Origin: an uncultured Clostridia bacterium
Lineage (GTDB): Bacteria > Bacillota > Clostridia > Oscillospirales > CAG-272
Assembly: GCA_944384515.1 (NCBI GenBank)
Contig: CALWTU010000063.1
Coordinates: 1 to 38,291, forward strand
Direction: 5' to 3'
Length of the DNA: 38,291 bases
Shown here: positions 9,069-18,577 of the stretch, piece by piece
Layout of the letters: each line of letters begins with the position of its first letter
Numbering within the stretch: position 1 is the first letter of the stretch
Position numbers and translations under genes: made by a program
Notes under the pieces: generated by a model
Databases searched by the model: none
Told to the model about the DNA's origin: nothing
The model's input: the letters and a program-made list of their open reading frames with translations, nothing else

Positions 9069-10435
9069 TGCTTAATATCTTCCTCAAGTGTTCTGAACTT
9101 TGTAAACTGTCCGATAAAGCCCATGGTAACAGATTTAACCGAACCGTGTCTGTTCTTTGCCACAATTACCTCGGCAGTATTAACAGAACTCGACTGGAAA
9201 TTGTCCTTATCATTTGAGGCACCGCTTATATTTTTATAGTACTCGTCACGATACAGGAATATAACAATATCGGCGTCCTGCTCTATTGAACCCGAATCTC
9301 TGAGATCCGCCAAAGTCGGTTTTTTATTTTCTCCCGTTCTTCCCTCTGTTCCGCGGTTAAGCTGGGCACAGCAAATAATCGGTATGCCGAGATCTTTAGC
9401 CATAATCTTTAAATTTCTTGATATTTCTCCTACTGCCTGTGCACGGTTATCGGTATTTAATGTAGTTTGCATAAGTCCGAGATAGTCTATTACCACAAGT
9501 CCGAGATTTTTTATTCTCCTGAGTTTCGACTTCATCTCTGCTACTGATATTTGGGATGTATCGTCTATATATATTTCACAGCCCGAAAGCGAGGATATAA
9601 CACCTGCGATATTTTCCCAGTCTTCAGATTCAAGCTGGCCTGTCCTGATTTTTTTAGAGTCAATCAATGCCTCGCTTGAGAGCATTCTTGATACAAGTTG
9701 TTCTGCGGACATCTCAAGAGAAAAAATACATACAGCCTTTCCGCTGTTTTTAGCCACATTTGTGGCAATATTCATTGCAAATGAGGTTTTGCCCATACCC
9801 GGTCTTGCTCCGAGTATGATAAAGTCTCCTTTGCCCATTTGTATAATAACATTATCAAGAGCCGAAAAGCCCGTCTTAAGTCCTGTCAACGCACCACCGG
9901 TCTCAGACAAAGTCTCAATATCCTGGTATACATTTTGCAGTACATCTCTGATGTGTCTGAAATCCTTTGTCTCATTGTCATGAGTAAGATCAAATATTCT
10001 TTGCTCTGCGTTGTCAATTATTGTTTTTACCGGAGAATCCTCGTTATATGCATCCTGTGATATATTATCACATATGTTTATAAGTTCTCTGAGTAATGAT
10101 TTCTCTTTTACAATCCTTGCATAATCCTTTACATTGGCGACACTCGGTACAGAATTTGCCAGCTGTGAAATATACTGAATACTTCCCGCCTCGTCTCTGT
10201 CACCTTCTTCGACAATTCTGTTTACCAAAGTAACCGTATCAACGGTTTTACTCTCGACAAACATCTTTAAAAGAGCCGAATAAATATGTTTATGCTCATC
10301 AAGATAAAAATCATCAACGGTAATGATACCGCCAACTTTATCAAAACAATTAGGATTTATAATAATCGCGCCAAGGAGTGCCTGTTCAGCTTCAATGCTA
10401 ACCGGCATCTGTTTAATTAAATTATTATTATCCAT
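9065..10435 (-). CDS. dnaB: Replicative DNA helicase DnaB
   Basis: 456 residues, normal length. The N-terminal DnaB domain (about 9-110, starting PVSIEAEQALLGAI) is followed by a linker and the RecA-like helicase domain with Walker A GARPGMGKTS (209-218), Walker B LVVIDYLGLM and the conserved AQLNRGTEGR ... LADLRDSGSIEQDAD. It unwinds DNA ahead of the replisome as a hexamer. It is the Bacillus dnaC counterpart, and its place directly after rplI is the classic Firmicute order. It starts at an ATG 37 nt downstream of the rplI stop and overlaps tilS by 4 nt. Confidence 0.98.
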   Translation of the reverse strand: MDNNNLIKQMPVSIEAEQALLGAIIINPNCFDKVGGIITVDDFYLDEHKHIYSALLKMFVESKTVDTVTLVNRIVEEGDRDEAGSIQYISQLANSVPSVANVKDYARIVKEKSLLRELINICDNISQDAYNEDSPVKTIIDNAEQRIFDLTHDNETKDFRHIRDVLQNVYQDIETLSETGGALTGLKTGFSALDNVIIQMGKGDFIILGARPGMGKTSFAMNIATNVAKNSGKAVCIFSLEMSAEQLVSRMLSSEALIDSKKIRTGQLESEDWENIAGVISSLSGCEIYIDDTSQISVAEMKSKLRRIKNLGLVVIDYLGLMQTTLNTDNRAQAVGEISRNLKIMAKDLGIPIICCAQLNRGTEGRTGENKKPTLADLRDSGSIEQDADIVIFLYRDEYYKNISGASNDKDNFQSSSVNTAEVIVAKNRHGSVKSVTMGFIGQFTKFRTLEEDIKQ

Positions 10436-10472
10436 TTCAGTTTCCGTTTCTGATCAGTATTTTTATATTTTC

Positions 10473-10916
10473 TCAGTTATGAACTTTTACTGTAAATTTG
10501 CCTACGATATCTCCGAGTATTTTTATCTCAACAGAATAATTTCCGTAAGCTTTGATAGGCTCTTTAATGTTGATTTTTCTCTTGTCAACCGCAGTGCCGA
10601 TTGTTTTTTCAAGTTGTTCTGCAATGTCTTTTGCCGTAACCGAACCATACAATCTGCCGTCCTGACCGTGGTCCATTGTTATGTCTATAGAGATATTGTT
10701 GATTTTTTCTGCAAGTGCAAGAGCAGCCTTTCTGTCCTCCTCCATGCGATACTGCTTTGCCTCTTCTTTGCTCTTAAGCTCATTTGTAGACTTAGCGTCA
10801 GCCGGCACAGCTTTTTTCTGGGGGAAAAGGAAGTTTCTTGCATATCCGTCAGAAACATTAACTATCTGATCTTTTTTTCCCTGTCCTTTAACATCACAAA
10901 GTAAAATAACCTTCAT
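10473..10916 (-). CDS. rplI: 50S ribosomal protein L9
   Basis: 147 residues, normal length. The N-terminal 23S-rRNA-binding domain begins [19 protein letters not shown] and contains [16 protein letters not shown]. It is followed by the long connecting helix (Glu/Lys/Ala-rich, about 41-75) and the C-terminal domain with [17 protein letters not shown]. The upstream sequence AGGAGATATAAAA gives a clear ribosome-binding site. It lies between the GdpP-like gene (17 nt upstream) and dnaB. Confidence 0.98.
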   Translation of the reverse strand: MKVILLCDVKGQGKKDQIVNVSDGYARNFLFPQKKAVPADAKSTNELKSKEEAKQYRMEEDRKAALALAEKINNISIDITMDHGQDGRLYGSVTAKDIAEQLEKTIGTAVDKRKINIKEPIKAYGNYSVEIKILGDIVGKFTVKVHN

Positions 10917-10933
10917 TTTTATATCTCCTGAAT

Positions 10934-12925
10934 TTATTGATCTAAATAATCGTCAATACTTGCCTTTAATGAATCAAGAACACTTACAACCGAGTCGGAT
11001 ATAACCTGCGCTCCCGCCACATCGAAATGTCCTCCTCCGTTAAGTTTTTCAAGTATCAACTGTACATTTATATTTCCGTTTGAACGACCGGAAATATGAA
11101 TCTGATCTCCTATACGCACGAGCGTAAATGCTGCCTCAATGCCTCTCAATGTAAGCATTTTATCCGCCGCCTTTGATGCAATGACTCTGTACGACTCATC
11201 TGTTTCGCCGTCACATGCGGAGATGGCAATATTACCTTTATACGTAATGATTGATGTATGAAATCTCGCCTCTTTTGACAAGTCCTCGGGCAATGTTTTG
11301 AACATATCGTATACGTCCGTAGGATTTGCGCCTGCCCCCCTCAGGTACTGAGCGGTACCGAATGTCCTTGTTCCCGTATTTCTCGTAAACTGTTTTGTGT
11401 CAAGAAGTATTCCGGCGAGAAGCATATTTGCAACTTCTTTCGACAAATTCTGCGAACTCAGGACGCATTCAAGCATTTCACAAACAAGTTCACAAGAACT
11501 CGAAGAGGAAGGCTCGATGTATTCAAGTCTTACCGTGTCAGGCAGCTTCTCGATTTTTCTGTGATGGTCGATAACCGCAACACACTTAACTTTTTTTACT
11601 ATATCTGCAAACTGCGCTCTGGTAAATGTATTGTGATCGACAAGCACAACTAAAGTATCCGGGTTAATCAGATCAAGTCCCTCGGCATTGTCCACAAAGA
11701 CCTGAGTATACAGTTCGTCTTCCTGTACTTTTTTTATACATGACTCAAGGTTTTTATCTCTGATATCAATAGCGATATTTGTTTTAACTCCCGAAAGCAT
11801 TGCGAGTCTCGCAACTCCGACAGATGCACCGAAGGAATCAAAATCACCGTAACGGTGACCCATAATAATAACATTATCGGCTCTCGCCATCTGGGCAAGC
11901 AACTGGCTTGTAAATGTTCTTGAGCGCACATTGCTTCTCTTGTATACCGACTTTGTTCTTCCGCCGTAATAATCAATTGAAGAATCGGTCTTGTATACAA
12001 CCTGGTCACCTCCGCGCTGAAGAGCCATATCGATCGCCTCTCTCGCTGCCATTTCTCTTTGCGCAAGCGTACCTTTAATCTTTGCAATTCCCATCGAAAT
12101 GGTCACCGACATACTGTCTTTTACTCTCGTATCGCGAATTACATCCAATATATCAAATCTGTTGTCAATACAGTTTTGTATATACATTGACTCAAATATC
12201 ATAATGTATTTTTCGTTATCATAGGATCGAAGTATTCCGCCCATTGATTTCGCCCAGGCAAAAAGCTTGTTTTCAACCTCGGATATTATCTCTCTTGAGT
12301 CCTCGTGTACAAACTGCAATGCGTCTTCAATATTATCAATTGTTATATAAGCTATGGCAACTCTTTCATCCTCGTATTTTTTCTCAATATCTGAAAGTGC
12401 CGTGATATCGGTAAGCATCGCAATATAAAGCCCGTCATTTACCTCGGAAACTTTAAATCCTTCGACCTTATACCTTCTGTCGTTTATGGACACAAACAGA
12501 GTTGTAAAGCTTTCTTTATCAAAATCAGTGTTGAAAATCTTCTCAATGCTCTCTCCGACAAGGGTCTGAGCCGAAGAAAGTATCGCACGCATTGAATCGT
12601 TATACCAAAGAATAGTTCCGTGCCTGTCCATCGCAACAACGGGATACAGTGTATTCTTAATGACAATACTTCCCTCTTCCGACAGCAGTTTAAAAATACT
12701 TTTCCTCGGCATCATTTTTAATACAGATTTGTGATTAAGGTCGATAATGACAATTCCGCAAAGATATAAAATCATGATAATGAGCGAGGAAAATATAGGA
12801 TTTATCGATGTAAAATTACAAAGTACCGCTATTGCAGCAATTGCAATACAACCGAAAATAACACATAAAGCAATCTCATGCTTTGATGCATACGGTACTC
12901 TTAATTTTTTATTCTTGCCTGACAT
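10934..12925 (-). CDS. gdpP: Cyclic-di-AMP phosphodiesterase, GdpP/YybT-like DHH-DHHA1 protein
   Basis: 663 residues from the ATG at 12925. I prefer this to the TTG at 12940 because AAAGGA sits 6 nt before it. The domains are two N-terminal membrane spans (about 18-63), a PAS-like region (about 85-175), a degenerate GGDEF domain (about 185-310; the signature site reads [11 protein letters not shown], so no cyclase activity is expected), and a DHH domain with [12 protein letters not shown] (about 356-367), VDHN and DHHRKIE. A C-terminal DHHA1 domain has GGGH. This is the full GdpP architecture; the enzyme hydrolyses c-di-AMP at the membrane. The order yybS-gdpP-rplI-dnaB is conserved in Firmicutes. 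Confidence 0.95.
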   Translation of the reverse strand: MSGKNKKLRVPYASKHEIALCVIFGCIAIAAIAVLCNFTSINPIFSSLIIMILYLCGIVIIDLNHKSVLKMMPRKSIFKLLSEEGSIVIKNTLYPVVAMDRHGTILWYNDSMRAILSSAQTLVGESIEKIFNTDFDKESFTTLFVSINDRRYKVEGFKVSEVNDGLYIAMLTDITALSDIEKKYEDERVAIAYITIDNIEDALQFVHEDSREIISEVENKLFAWAKSMGGILRSYDNEKYIMIFESMYIQNCIDNRFDILDVIRDTRVKDSMSVTISMGIAKIKGTLAQREMAAREAIDMALQRGGDQVVYKTDSSIDYYGGRTKSVYKRSNVRSRTFTSQLLAQMARADNVIIMGHRYGDFDSFGASVGVARLAMLSGVKTNIAIDIRDKNLESCIKKVQEDELYTQVFVDNAEGLDLINPDTLVVLVDHNTFTRAQFADIVKKVKCVAVIDHHRKIEKLPDTVRLEYIEPSSSSSCELVCEMLECVLSSQNLSKEVANMLLAGILLDTKQFTRNTGTRTFGTAQYLRGAGANPTDVYDMFKTLPEDLSKEARFHTSIITYKGNIAISACDGETDESYRVIASKAADKMLTLRGIEAAFTLVRIGDQIHISGRSNGNINVQLILEKLNGGGHFDVAGAQVISDSVVSVLDSLKASIDDYLDQ

Positions 12926-12958
12926 AAAATTTCCTTTCAAAGTCGTATTAACGAAGTA

Positions 12959-13936
12959 TCATTTAATAATTTTAATTATTGCTTTGTTAAAGATAATTGT
13001 AAAATATACGCCTATATATGATAAAATCACAAAAAACGAATTTTGGAGCAGTATGAGTGCAATAGCAAAAAACAAAATGATGTAAAATCCGCTGAATTTT
13101 GCAGAAAAAATACGGTATAAAAAAGTGAAACCGATATAAACATAAACAAAACGCAAAATCAAACTTACATAATTTACGGAAAAAGCAAAAACTCCGCTTT
13201 GATATTGACTTAAAAAAGCAATAATTGATACTATGACATAAAAGTATGCAATAAAGTTTGAGGTGGTAAAAGTCCAGTCATTGATTCTCACTTCCTTTTC
13301 ACAGTATTTATTCAACATATGGGAAAAGAATTTATGCGTCAGTCCACAAATCATAAAAGAGAAAATAATTACAATTGGAACCGTAAGCAAAAGCAACTGA
13401 TAAAAAAGAACTTCCGCCTCAAAGAAATTGAGAACAAAATATGTCACTTCTTCTGAATCTGTTGTAACATAAGACGTTAAAGTATCAATAAATTCTTTTT
13501 TTAAGTTGAGTAAAATATCGGAATAAAATTCCCCCACAGCAGAAAAAGAAAGCGTATCCACTTTACTAAAACCAATAAGAAAAACCGATATTAAAACCGA
13601 AATAACCAAAAACGCCGTCACATAAAATGCCGACTCACCTTTTGACAGTGAATATCTGTATGCGAAATAAATTATCAGTGCGACACCGACATAAGCCAGT
13701 CCCTCAAAGGAATAAAATCCGTTTATTAAAAAATTAAATATGAACATTACTACGGGAAGGATATAAGAGAAAATTCTCTTTCCCTCACCCTCTAAAATCA
13801 AAAGCGCCGCATAAGCACCTGCCGCCAGCGGTAACACGAGGTAACCGGCAAGCGAGCATCCGATACATGATAAAACAGTGATGACAATCAGCCTCAGGCG
13901 CGAAAAATTATATCTATCATTACACTTAAAATTCAA
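12959..13936 (-). CDS. yybS: YybS-like DUF2232 polytopic membrane protein
   Basis: 325 residues from a TTG start at 13936, chosen because GGAGAGG (13944-13950) lies about 7 nt before it and after the promoter. The upstream in-frame extension to 14011 overlaps the -10 box. The protein is almost entirely hydrophobic spans (about seven or eight) with short loops, including YLVLPLAAGAYAALLILEGEGK near the N-terminus (quoted in part: PLAAGAYAALLILEGEG). It is assigned to the YybS/DUF2232 family from topology and from its conserved place just upstream of gdpP. Its function is not established. It is the first gene of the six-gene operon ending at ftsH. Confidence 0.75.
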   Translation of the reverse strand: MNFKCNDRYNFSRLRLIVITVLSCIGCSLAGYLVLPLAAGAYAALLILEGEGKRIFSYILPVVMFIFNFLINGFYSFEGLAYVGVALIIYFAYRYSLSKGESAFYVTAFLVISVLISVFLIGFSKVDTLSFSAVGEFYSDILLNLKKEFIDTLTSYVTTDSEEVTYFVLNFFEAEVLFYQLLLLTVPIVIIFSFMICGLTHKFFSHMLNKYCEKEVRINDWTFTTSNFIAYFYVIVSIIAFLSQYQSGVFAFSVNYVSLILRFVYVYIGFTFLYRIFSAKFSGFYIILFFAIALILLQNSFFVILSYIGVYFTIIFNKAIIKIIK

Positions 13937-13979
13937 TCTGTTACCTCTCCTGACAACTTGAGTTATGTTATACCAACAT

Positions 13980-14008
13980 ATTATAACATAATAACAATAT
14001 TTTGTAAA
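13980..14008 (-). promoter_or_regulatory. Sigma-A-like promoter for the yybS-ftsH operon
   Basis: On the minus strand TTTACA (14008-14003) and TATAAT (13985-13980) are 17 nt apart. The promoter lies about 45 nt before the TTG start of the YybS-like gene. Confidence 0.75.
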
Positions 14009-14058
14009 CAAAAAAATATAAAAATTATGTTAATAATAAAAATATTTTATTGTTGATA

Positions 14059-14087
14059 TTGAAATCAATTAACAAATGATGTAAAAT
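14059..14087 (+). promoter_or_regulatory. Sigma-A-like promoter for recG-rarA
   Basis: TTGAAA (14059-14064), a 17-nt spacer and TAAAAT (14082-14087) lie 24 nt before the recG ATG. It is back-to-back with the yybS operon promoter, so the two operons are divergently transcribed from one short region. Confidence 0.65.
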
Positions 14088-14111
14088 ATACTTTGAAAGG
14101 AGGTCTGAGTG

Positions 14112-16259
14112 ATGGTAAAATTGACATTGAATTCGGACATTGGACAAATAAGCGGCGTCGGAAATGTAAAGAAAAAGCAACTTAATAAGCTTGGAATTTA
14201 TACCGTATCAGACCTTATTTACTATTTTCCCCGTGCGTACGAGAAAAGAGGCGATATAAAACATCTCAGTAATTTCAGCAGTGAGATTGCACAGTCTTTC
14301 ATACTGACGGTCTCAAGCGAGGTCAGCAGTGTGGAAATACGTCGCGGACTTACAATTTCAAAATTTCGCGCCTTTGACGAGAGCGGTTCATGCGAAATAG
14401 TATTCTTTAACTCTCCGTTTGTAAAAAACATATTTCACACAGGTTCTGTTTTCAGGTTTTACGGCAAAGCTACACTGAAAAAGAAAACTTTGCAACTGAC
14501 AAATCCTAAATATGAGGCTTACATAGAAGATGTTGAACTGCCTTACATGGTACCGGTATATCAGCAGACCGTCGGAATAAACAGCGGATTTTTGTCAAAA
14601 ATTATTTCCGCATGTCTTGAGTGTGTTCTATGTGAGATAACAGATCCGCTGAGTGAGGAAATCAGAATTAAAAATTCTTTTCCCGTTCTTTCTTTTGCGC
14701 TTAAAAATATACATTTTCCGGAAAACGAAGATTATTTCAGGAAAGCTGTAAGGAGACTCGCCTTTGACGAAATGCTCTGCTTCGGACTCTCAATATCGAC
14801 AGTTACAAGCCAAAAAAATACAACCTGTGCGGTGAGGTTTTCTCCGTGTGATATTTCACCGGTTTTAAAACTTCTCCCTTACGAGCTGACAAGCGGGCAA
14901 AAACAAGCCGTAAATGATATTTACATGGATACCGTGTTAAAAAATAAAGGTTCAACCCTACCCCCCATGACAAGAATTATTGTGGGAGATGTCGGATGCG
15001 GAAAAACAATTTGTTCGATCATAGCGGCATATATTGCATCAAAATCCTCCTATCAAACCGCCATTGTTGCGCCGACGGAGATTTTAGCTACACAGCATTT
15101 TGCGGAATTCTCAAATTACTTTGATAAACTGAATATCAAAGTAGCCCTTCTTCTTGGCTCAACACCCAAAAAAGCAAAAAAAGAAATATATTCTAAGATT
15201 GAAGACGGCAGTATCTCCGTCCTTGTCGGTACTCATGCTCTGTTTTCAGATAATTTAAACTTTAATAATCTCGGACTTATTGTCACGGATGAACAACATA
15301 GATTCGGTGTTTTTCAGCGAGGCGTGCTGAAAGAAAAAACCAAGAGCGCCCACATGCTTGTTATGAGCGCTACCCCCATACCGAGAACCCTGGCACTTAC
15401 CATTTACGGAGATATGGATATCTCAAAAATAACTGAACTTCCGAAAGGAAGGCAACAGATTTCAACATATGTTGTTGATGAGTCATACATAAAAAGACTT
15501 AATACATTTATGTTAAATCAAGTAAAAGCAGGCGGTCAGATATATGTCGTATGTCCGAAAATAGAAGAAGATGCAGAGGAAGACGAACTTTTCATACAGA
15601 GCATTTCTTCTCAGGATCTGGTCTCTGCTTCTACTAAAAACTTGAAAAATGTTAAAGATTACATGGAAATTTTAAGGCAGACTTTCCCGCAATTAAGAAT
15701 ACAGTCACTGCATGGCAAACTTACTCCTAATGAAAAAGCAGATATAATGAATGACTTTTCTGCCGGGGAGATTGATATTTTGGTTTCAACAACCGTCATA
15801 GAGGTAGGGGTTAATGTTCCGAATGCCTGTGTTATGATTGTGGAAAACGCAGACAGATTCGGACTCGCCCAACTGCACCAGTTAAGAGGCCGCGTCGGCA
15901 GAGGAACAAGGAAATCTTACTGCATTCTTGTATCCGACTCAAAGAGTCAAACTGCCCTTTCCCGACTTGAAATTATGAAAAGCACATCAAACGGTTTTGA
16001 AATTGCCGAAAAAGATTTGCTCTTAAGGGGACCCGGAGATTTCTTTTCTATGGCAAGCAACTCGGATAATATTCGTCAGAGCGGCGGATTTGATTTCAAA
16101 TTCGCCAAACTTTGCGATGACCTCGATTTATTCACCAACGCATTTGCCACCGCTAAAATGATTATCAGTGAGGATCCTGATTTAAGCTTAGAGAAGAACA
16201 GAGGTCTGAAACAACTTTTAAGTTCCTATGTATTAGCAACTCAATCGACAATTTCTTGA
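14112..16259 (+). CDS. recG: ATP-dependent DNA helicase RecG
   Basis: 715 residues. RecG remodels stalled replication forks and Holliday junctions. The N-terminal wedge/OB domain (ISGVGNVKKKQLNKLGI, then DLIYYFPRAYEKRG) is followed by the helicase core with Walker A GDVGCGKT, the DEQHRFG box, SATPIPRTLALTIYGDMD and the C-terminal STTVIEVGVNVPNA ... GLAQLHQLRGRVGRG. I chose the ATG at 14112, since AAAGGAGGT (14096-14104) lies 7 nt before it. A GTG three bases earlier is possible. The length is slightly above the usual ~680-700. RarA follows 13 nt downstream. Confidence 0.97.
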   Translation: MVKLTLNSDIGQISGVGNVKKKQLNKLGIYTVSDLIYYFPRAYEKRGDIKHLSNFSSEIAQSFILTVSSEVSSVEIRRGLTISKFRAFDESGSCEIVFFNSPFVKNIFHTGSVFRFYGKATLKKKTLQLTNPKYEAYIEDVELPYMVPVYQQTVGINSGFLSKIISACLECVLCEITDPLSEEIRIKNSFPVLSFALKNIHFPENEDYFRKAVRRLAFDEMLCFGLSISTVTSQKNTTCAVRFSPCDISPVLKLLPYELTSGQKQAVNDIYMDTVLKNKGSTLPPMTRIIVGDVGCGKTICSIIAAYIASKSSYQTAIVAPTEILATQHFAEFSNYFDKLNIKVALLLGSTPKKAKKEIYSKIEDGSISVLVGTHALFSDNLNFNNLGLIVTDEQHRFGVFQRGVLKEKTKSAHMLVMSATPIPRTLALTIYGDMDISKITELPKGRQQISTYVVDESYIKRLNTFMLNQVKAGGQIYVVCPKIEEDAEEDELFIQSISSQDLVSASTKNLKNVKDYMEILRQTFPQLRIQSLHGKLTPNEKADIMNDFSAGEIDILVSTTVIEVGVNVPNACVMIVENADRFGLAQLHQLRGRVGRGTRKSYCILVSDSKSQTALSRLEIMKSTSNGFEIAEKDLLLRGPGDFFSMASNSDNIRQSGGFDFKFAKLCDDLDLFTNAFATAKMIISEDPDLSLEKNRGLKQLLSSYVLATQSTIS

Positions 16260-16272
16260 TTTTGGAGGATTT

Positions 16273-17505
16273 ATGTCAACAAAACCACTTGCGGAAAGAT
16301 TGCGCCCTACATCTTTTGACGAGGTAGTCGGACAACAGCATCTTATAGGAAAAAACGGAATTATCAGAAAGCTTATAGAAAATAACAGAATTCCGAATAT
16401 GATTTTTTACGGTCCTCCGGGCACGGGAAAGACTACCGTCGCAAATATTATTGCTCATATGTCGGATATGCAATTATATAAACTTAATGCGACAACAGCT
16501 TCGATTTCTGATATAAAGGATGTAATTAACTCAACCTCAAATATTTTCTCCGGAAAAGGAACTCTGCTATATCTTGACGAAATACAGTATTTCAACAAAA
16601 AGCAACAGCAGACGCTCCTTGAGTTTATGGAAAACGGCAAACTGACTTTAATTGCGTCAACAACAGAAAACCCGTATTACTATGTTTATAAAGCCCTGCT
16701 CTCAAGATCATCTGTATTTGAATTTAAATCAATTACAAGCGAAGACTGCATTCCTGCAATATACCGAGCATTAAAAACTCTCAATTCTGATTTTAATTTA
16801 GAGAAAACTATCGACGATGAGACAGTTTATTCTATTGTCTCAGCCTGCGGCGGAGATGTCAGAATGAGTATCGGAGTCCTTGAAAACGCATATTATATTT
16901 CTGATAATGTGATAAGCAAAAAGAACATTGACTCATTACTCCCTACTCTTTCCGGTACATACGACCGTGACGGTGACGCACACTATGATCTGCTCTCATG
17001 CCTTCAAAAGTCAATAAGAGGTTCGGATCCTGATGCGTCGGTGTTCTACCTTGCAAAGATTCTGGCAAGCGGTGATTTGCTGTCTGCTTGCCGGCGTATA
17101 CTTGTTATTGCAAATGAGGATATCGGTATGGCGTATCCTCTTGCCTGCGTCATTGCCTACTCCTGTGTGGAAAGCGCAAAGGCTGTCGGACTTCCGGAAG
17201 CGGTTCTTCCGCTCGCAAATGCGGTATGTATACTTGCAACCTCACCTAAATCAAATGCCGCATATATGGCATACCATCGTGCAAGCGAAGATATTAACTC
17301 AGGATTCGGGACCGAATATCCGGAGCATTTAAAAAGCCCTATGTTCAAGGGATATAAATACCCACATGACTATCCGAACCACTATGTTGAGCAAACATAC
17401 TTGCCAAAAGACGTTCAAAATAAGCACTACTTTGAATTCGGCACGAGCAAGACCGAGCAGGCGGCAAAAGCGTATTATGACATGATCCGCAAAAATATGC
17501 CGTAA
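16273..17505 (+). CDS. rarA: Replication-associated recombination protein A (RarA/MgsA AAA ATPase)
   Basis: 410 residues. It opens with PLAERLRPTSFDEVVGQQHL, has Walker A GPPGTGKT, Walker B LYLDEIQYFNKKQQ, sensor I IASTTENP, and the C-terminal MgsA tetramerisation region (SIRGSDPDASVFYLAKIL, ANEDIGMAYP). RarA is a clamp-loader-like ATPase acting at stalled forks, a role that fits its coupling to recG. A TTTGGAGG site 6-9 nt upstream decides the start. The length is slightly short of the usual ~420-450 but no motif is missing. Confidence 0.96.
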   Translation: MSTKPLAERLRPTSFDEVVGQQHLIGKNGIIRKLIENNRIPNMIFYGPPGTGKTTVANIIAHMSDMQLYKLNATTASISDIKDVINSTSNIFSGKGTLLYLDEIQYFNKKQQQTLLEFMENGKLTLIASTTENPYYYVYKALLSRSSVFEFKSITSEDCIPAIYRALKTLNSDFNLEKTIDDETVYSIVSACGGDVRMSIGVLENAYYISDNVISKKNIDSLLPTLSGTYDRDGDAHYDLLSCLQKSIRGSDPDASVFYLAKILASGDLLSACRRILVIANEDIGMAYPLACVIAYSCVESAKAVGLPEAVLPLANAVCILATSPKSNAAYMAYHRASEDINSGFGTEYPEHLKSPMFKGYKYPHDYPNHYVEQTYLPKDVQNKHYFEFGTSKTEQAAKAYYDMIRKNMP

Positions 17506-17524
17506 AATTTCTTAAAATCTTTTA

Positions 17525-17544
17525 ATAACACTGCATAACACTGC
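17525..17544. repeat. Perfect 10-bp tandem repeat upstream of the lipid kinase promoter
   Basis: ATAACACTGC at 17525-17534 is repeated exactly at 17535-17544, with AT following. The end of the pair lies 17 nt before the -35 box of the promoter at 17562. One-turn spacing (10 bp) would put the two copies on the same face of the helix. No inverted symmetry is seen. Confidence 0.85.
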
Positions 17545-17561
17545 ATAGATGTATATTCTGC

Positions 17562-17590
17562 TTGACAAATATGTATATATTTGATATAAT
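17562..17590 (+). promoter_or_regulatory. Consensus sigma-A promoter for the lipid kinase/comEC pair
   Basis: TTGACA (17562-17567), a 17-nt spacer and TATAAT (17585-17590) match consensus at all twelve positions. The start codon is 38 nt downstream. Confidence 0.88.
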
Positions 17591-17628
17591 ATATCTACAA
17601 CTCTTATTTTGGGAAGGATATCCTTAAT

Positions 17629-18558
17629 ATGATTTATCATTTTATACTTAACCCAAAATCAGGCAGACCCAAGAGGCATCAAAACCTTGAAGAGGTAATT
17701 AAAAATGCCTGTGCAAAAAGACGGTTAAGTTATCATATATATTATACAGTAGATCCCAACGATGCAACCGAATATGTGGCTTCGATGGTCAGAATATCAG
17801 AAGAAAAACAGCGTTTTATCTGTGTTGGCGGCGACGGTACGCTCAATGAGATTGTCAACGGGGCTCCATGCAATCCGAATGTTGAGTTTGGAACTATTCC
17901 TTACGGCTCCGGTAATGATTTTGTTAAGAATTTTACAAATACAAATCTTTTTTCAGATATTGAAAAACAAATAGACGGCGAATCAATTCCTATTGATATA
18001 ATCAAATGCAACGATATATATTGCGTTAATATGATAAACATAGGACTTGACTGTATGGTCGCAAAATATGCAAACGATTTTAAAAAGAAAAAGCTTGTTA
18101 CGCCGAAATTATCATATAAACTCGGAGTCATTAAAGCCTTTTTTAAAAAATTCAACACAAAAATGCGTGTTATATTTGATGACGGAACAATTTGGGATGA
18201 GTCTCTCACTCTTACCTGTATCGGAAACGGAAAATTCTGCGGTGGTGGGTATAAGAGTTGCCCGACAGCAGTTTTGAACGATGGTATTATGGATGTTACA
18301 TCCATTAAAGAGATCTCCCGTTTAAATTTTTTAAAGTTTATAACCCCTTATAAAAAAGGAACCTATATTAATAATAAAATGGCAAAAAAATATATCCTTA
18401 CAAAAAGAGTTAATCATTTTAAGATGGAATTTGATAATCCTCTGCCATATTGTATTGACGGAGAAATAAAAGGCGCTTTGAATATTGACTTCTCTATTGT
18501 GAAAGAAGGATTGCATTTTGTTGTTCCCAAAGGCTCCAAGCTAATCACAAATTCTTGA
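17629..18558 (+). CDS. Diacylglycerol/lipid kinase family protein (DagK/YegS-like)
   Basis: 309 residues, normal length. The ATP-cone motifs are GGDGTLNEIVNG (from residue 67) and IPYGSGNDF (90-98); the C-terminal half has the YegS/DgkB beta sandwich with GGGYKSCPTAVLNDGIMDV and YCIDGE. The family phosphorylates diacylglycerol or related lipids at the membrane surface, recycling lipid for phospholipid synthesis. The substrate is not fixed by sequence alone. A GGAAGGATA site precedes the ATG, and a perfect sigma-A promoter lies just upstream. comEC follows 19 nt later. Confidence 0.93.
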   Translation: MIYHFILNPKSGRPKRHQNLEEVIKNACAKRRLSYHIYYTVDPNDATEYVASMVRISEEKQRFICVGGDGTLNEIVNGAPCNPNVEFGTIPYGSGNDFVKNFTNTNLFSDIEKQIDGESIPIDIIKCNDIYCVNMINIGLDCMVAKYANDFKKKKLVTPKLSYKLGVIKAFFKKFNTKMRVIFDDGTIWDESLTLTCIGNGKFCGGGYKSCPTAVLNDGIMDVTSIKEISRLNFLKFITPYKKGTYINNKMAKKYILTKRVNHFKMEFDNPLPYCIDGEIKGALNIDFSIVKEGLHFVVPKGSKLITNS

Positions 18559-18577
18559 TAATAAAGGTATATTAACA

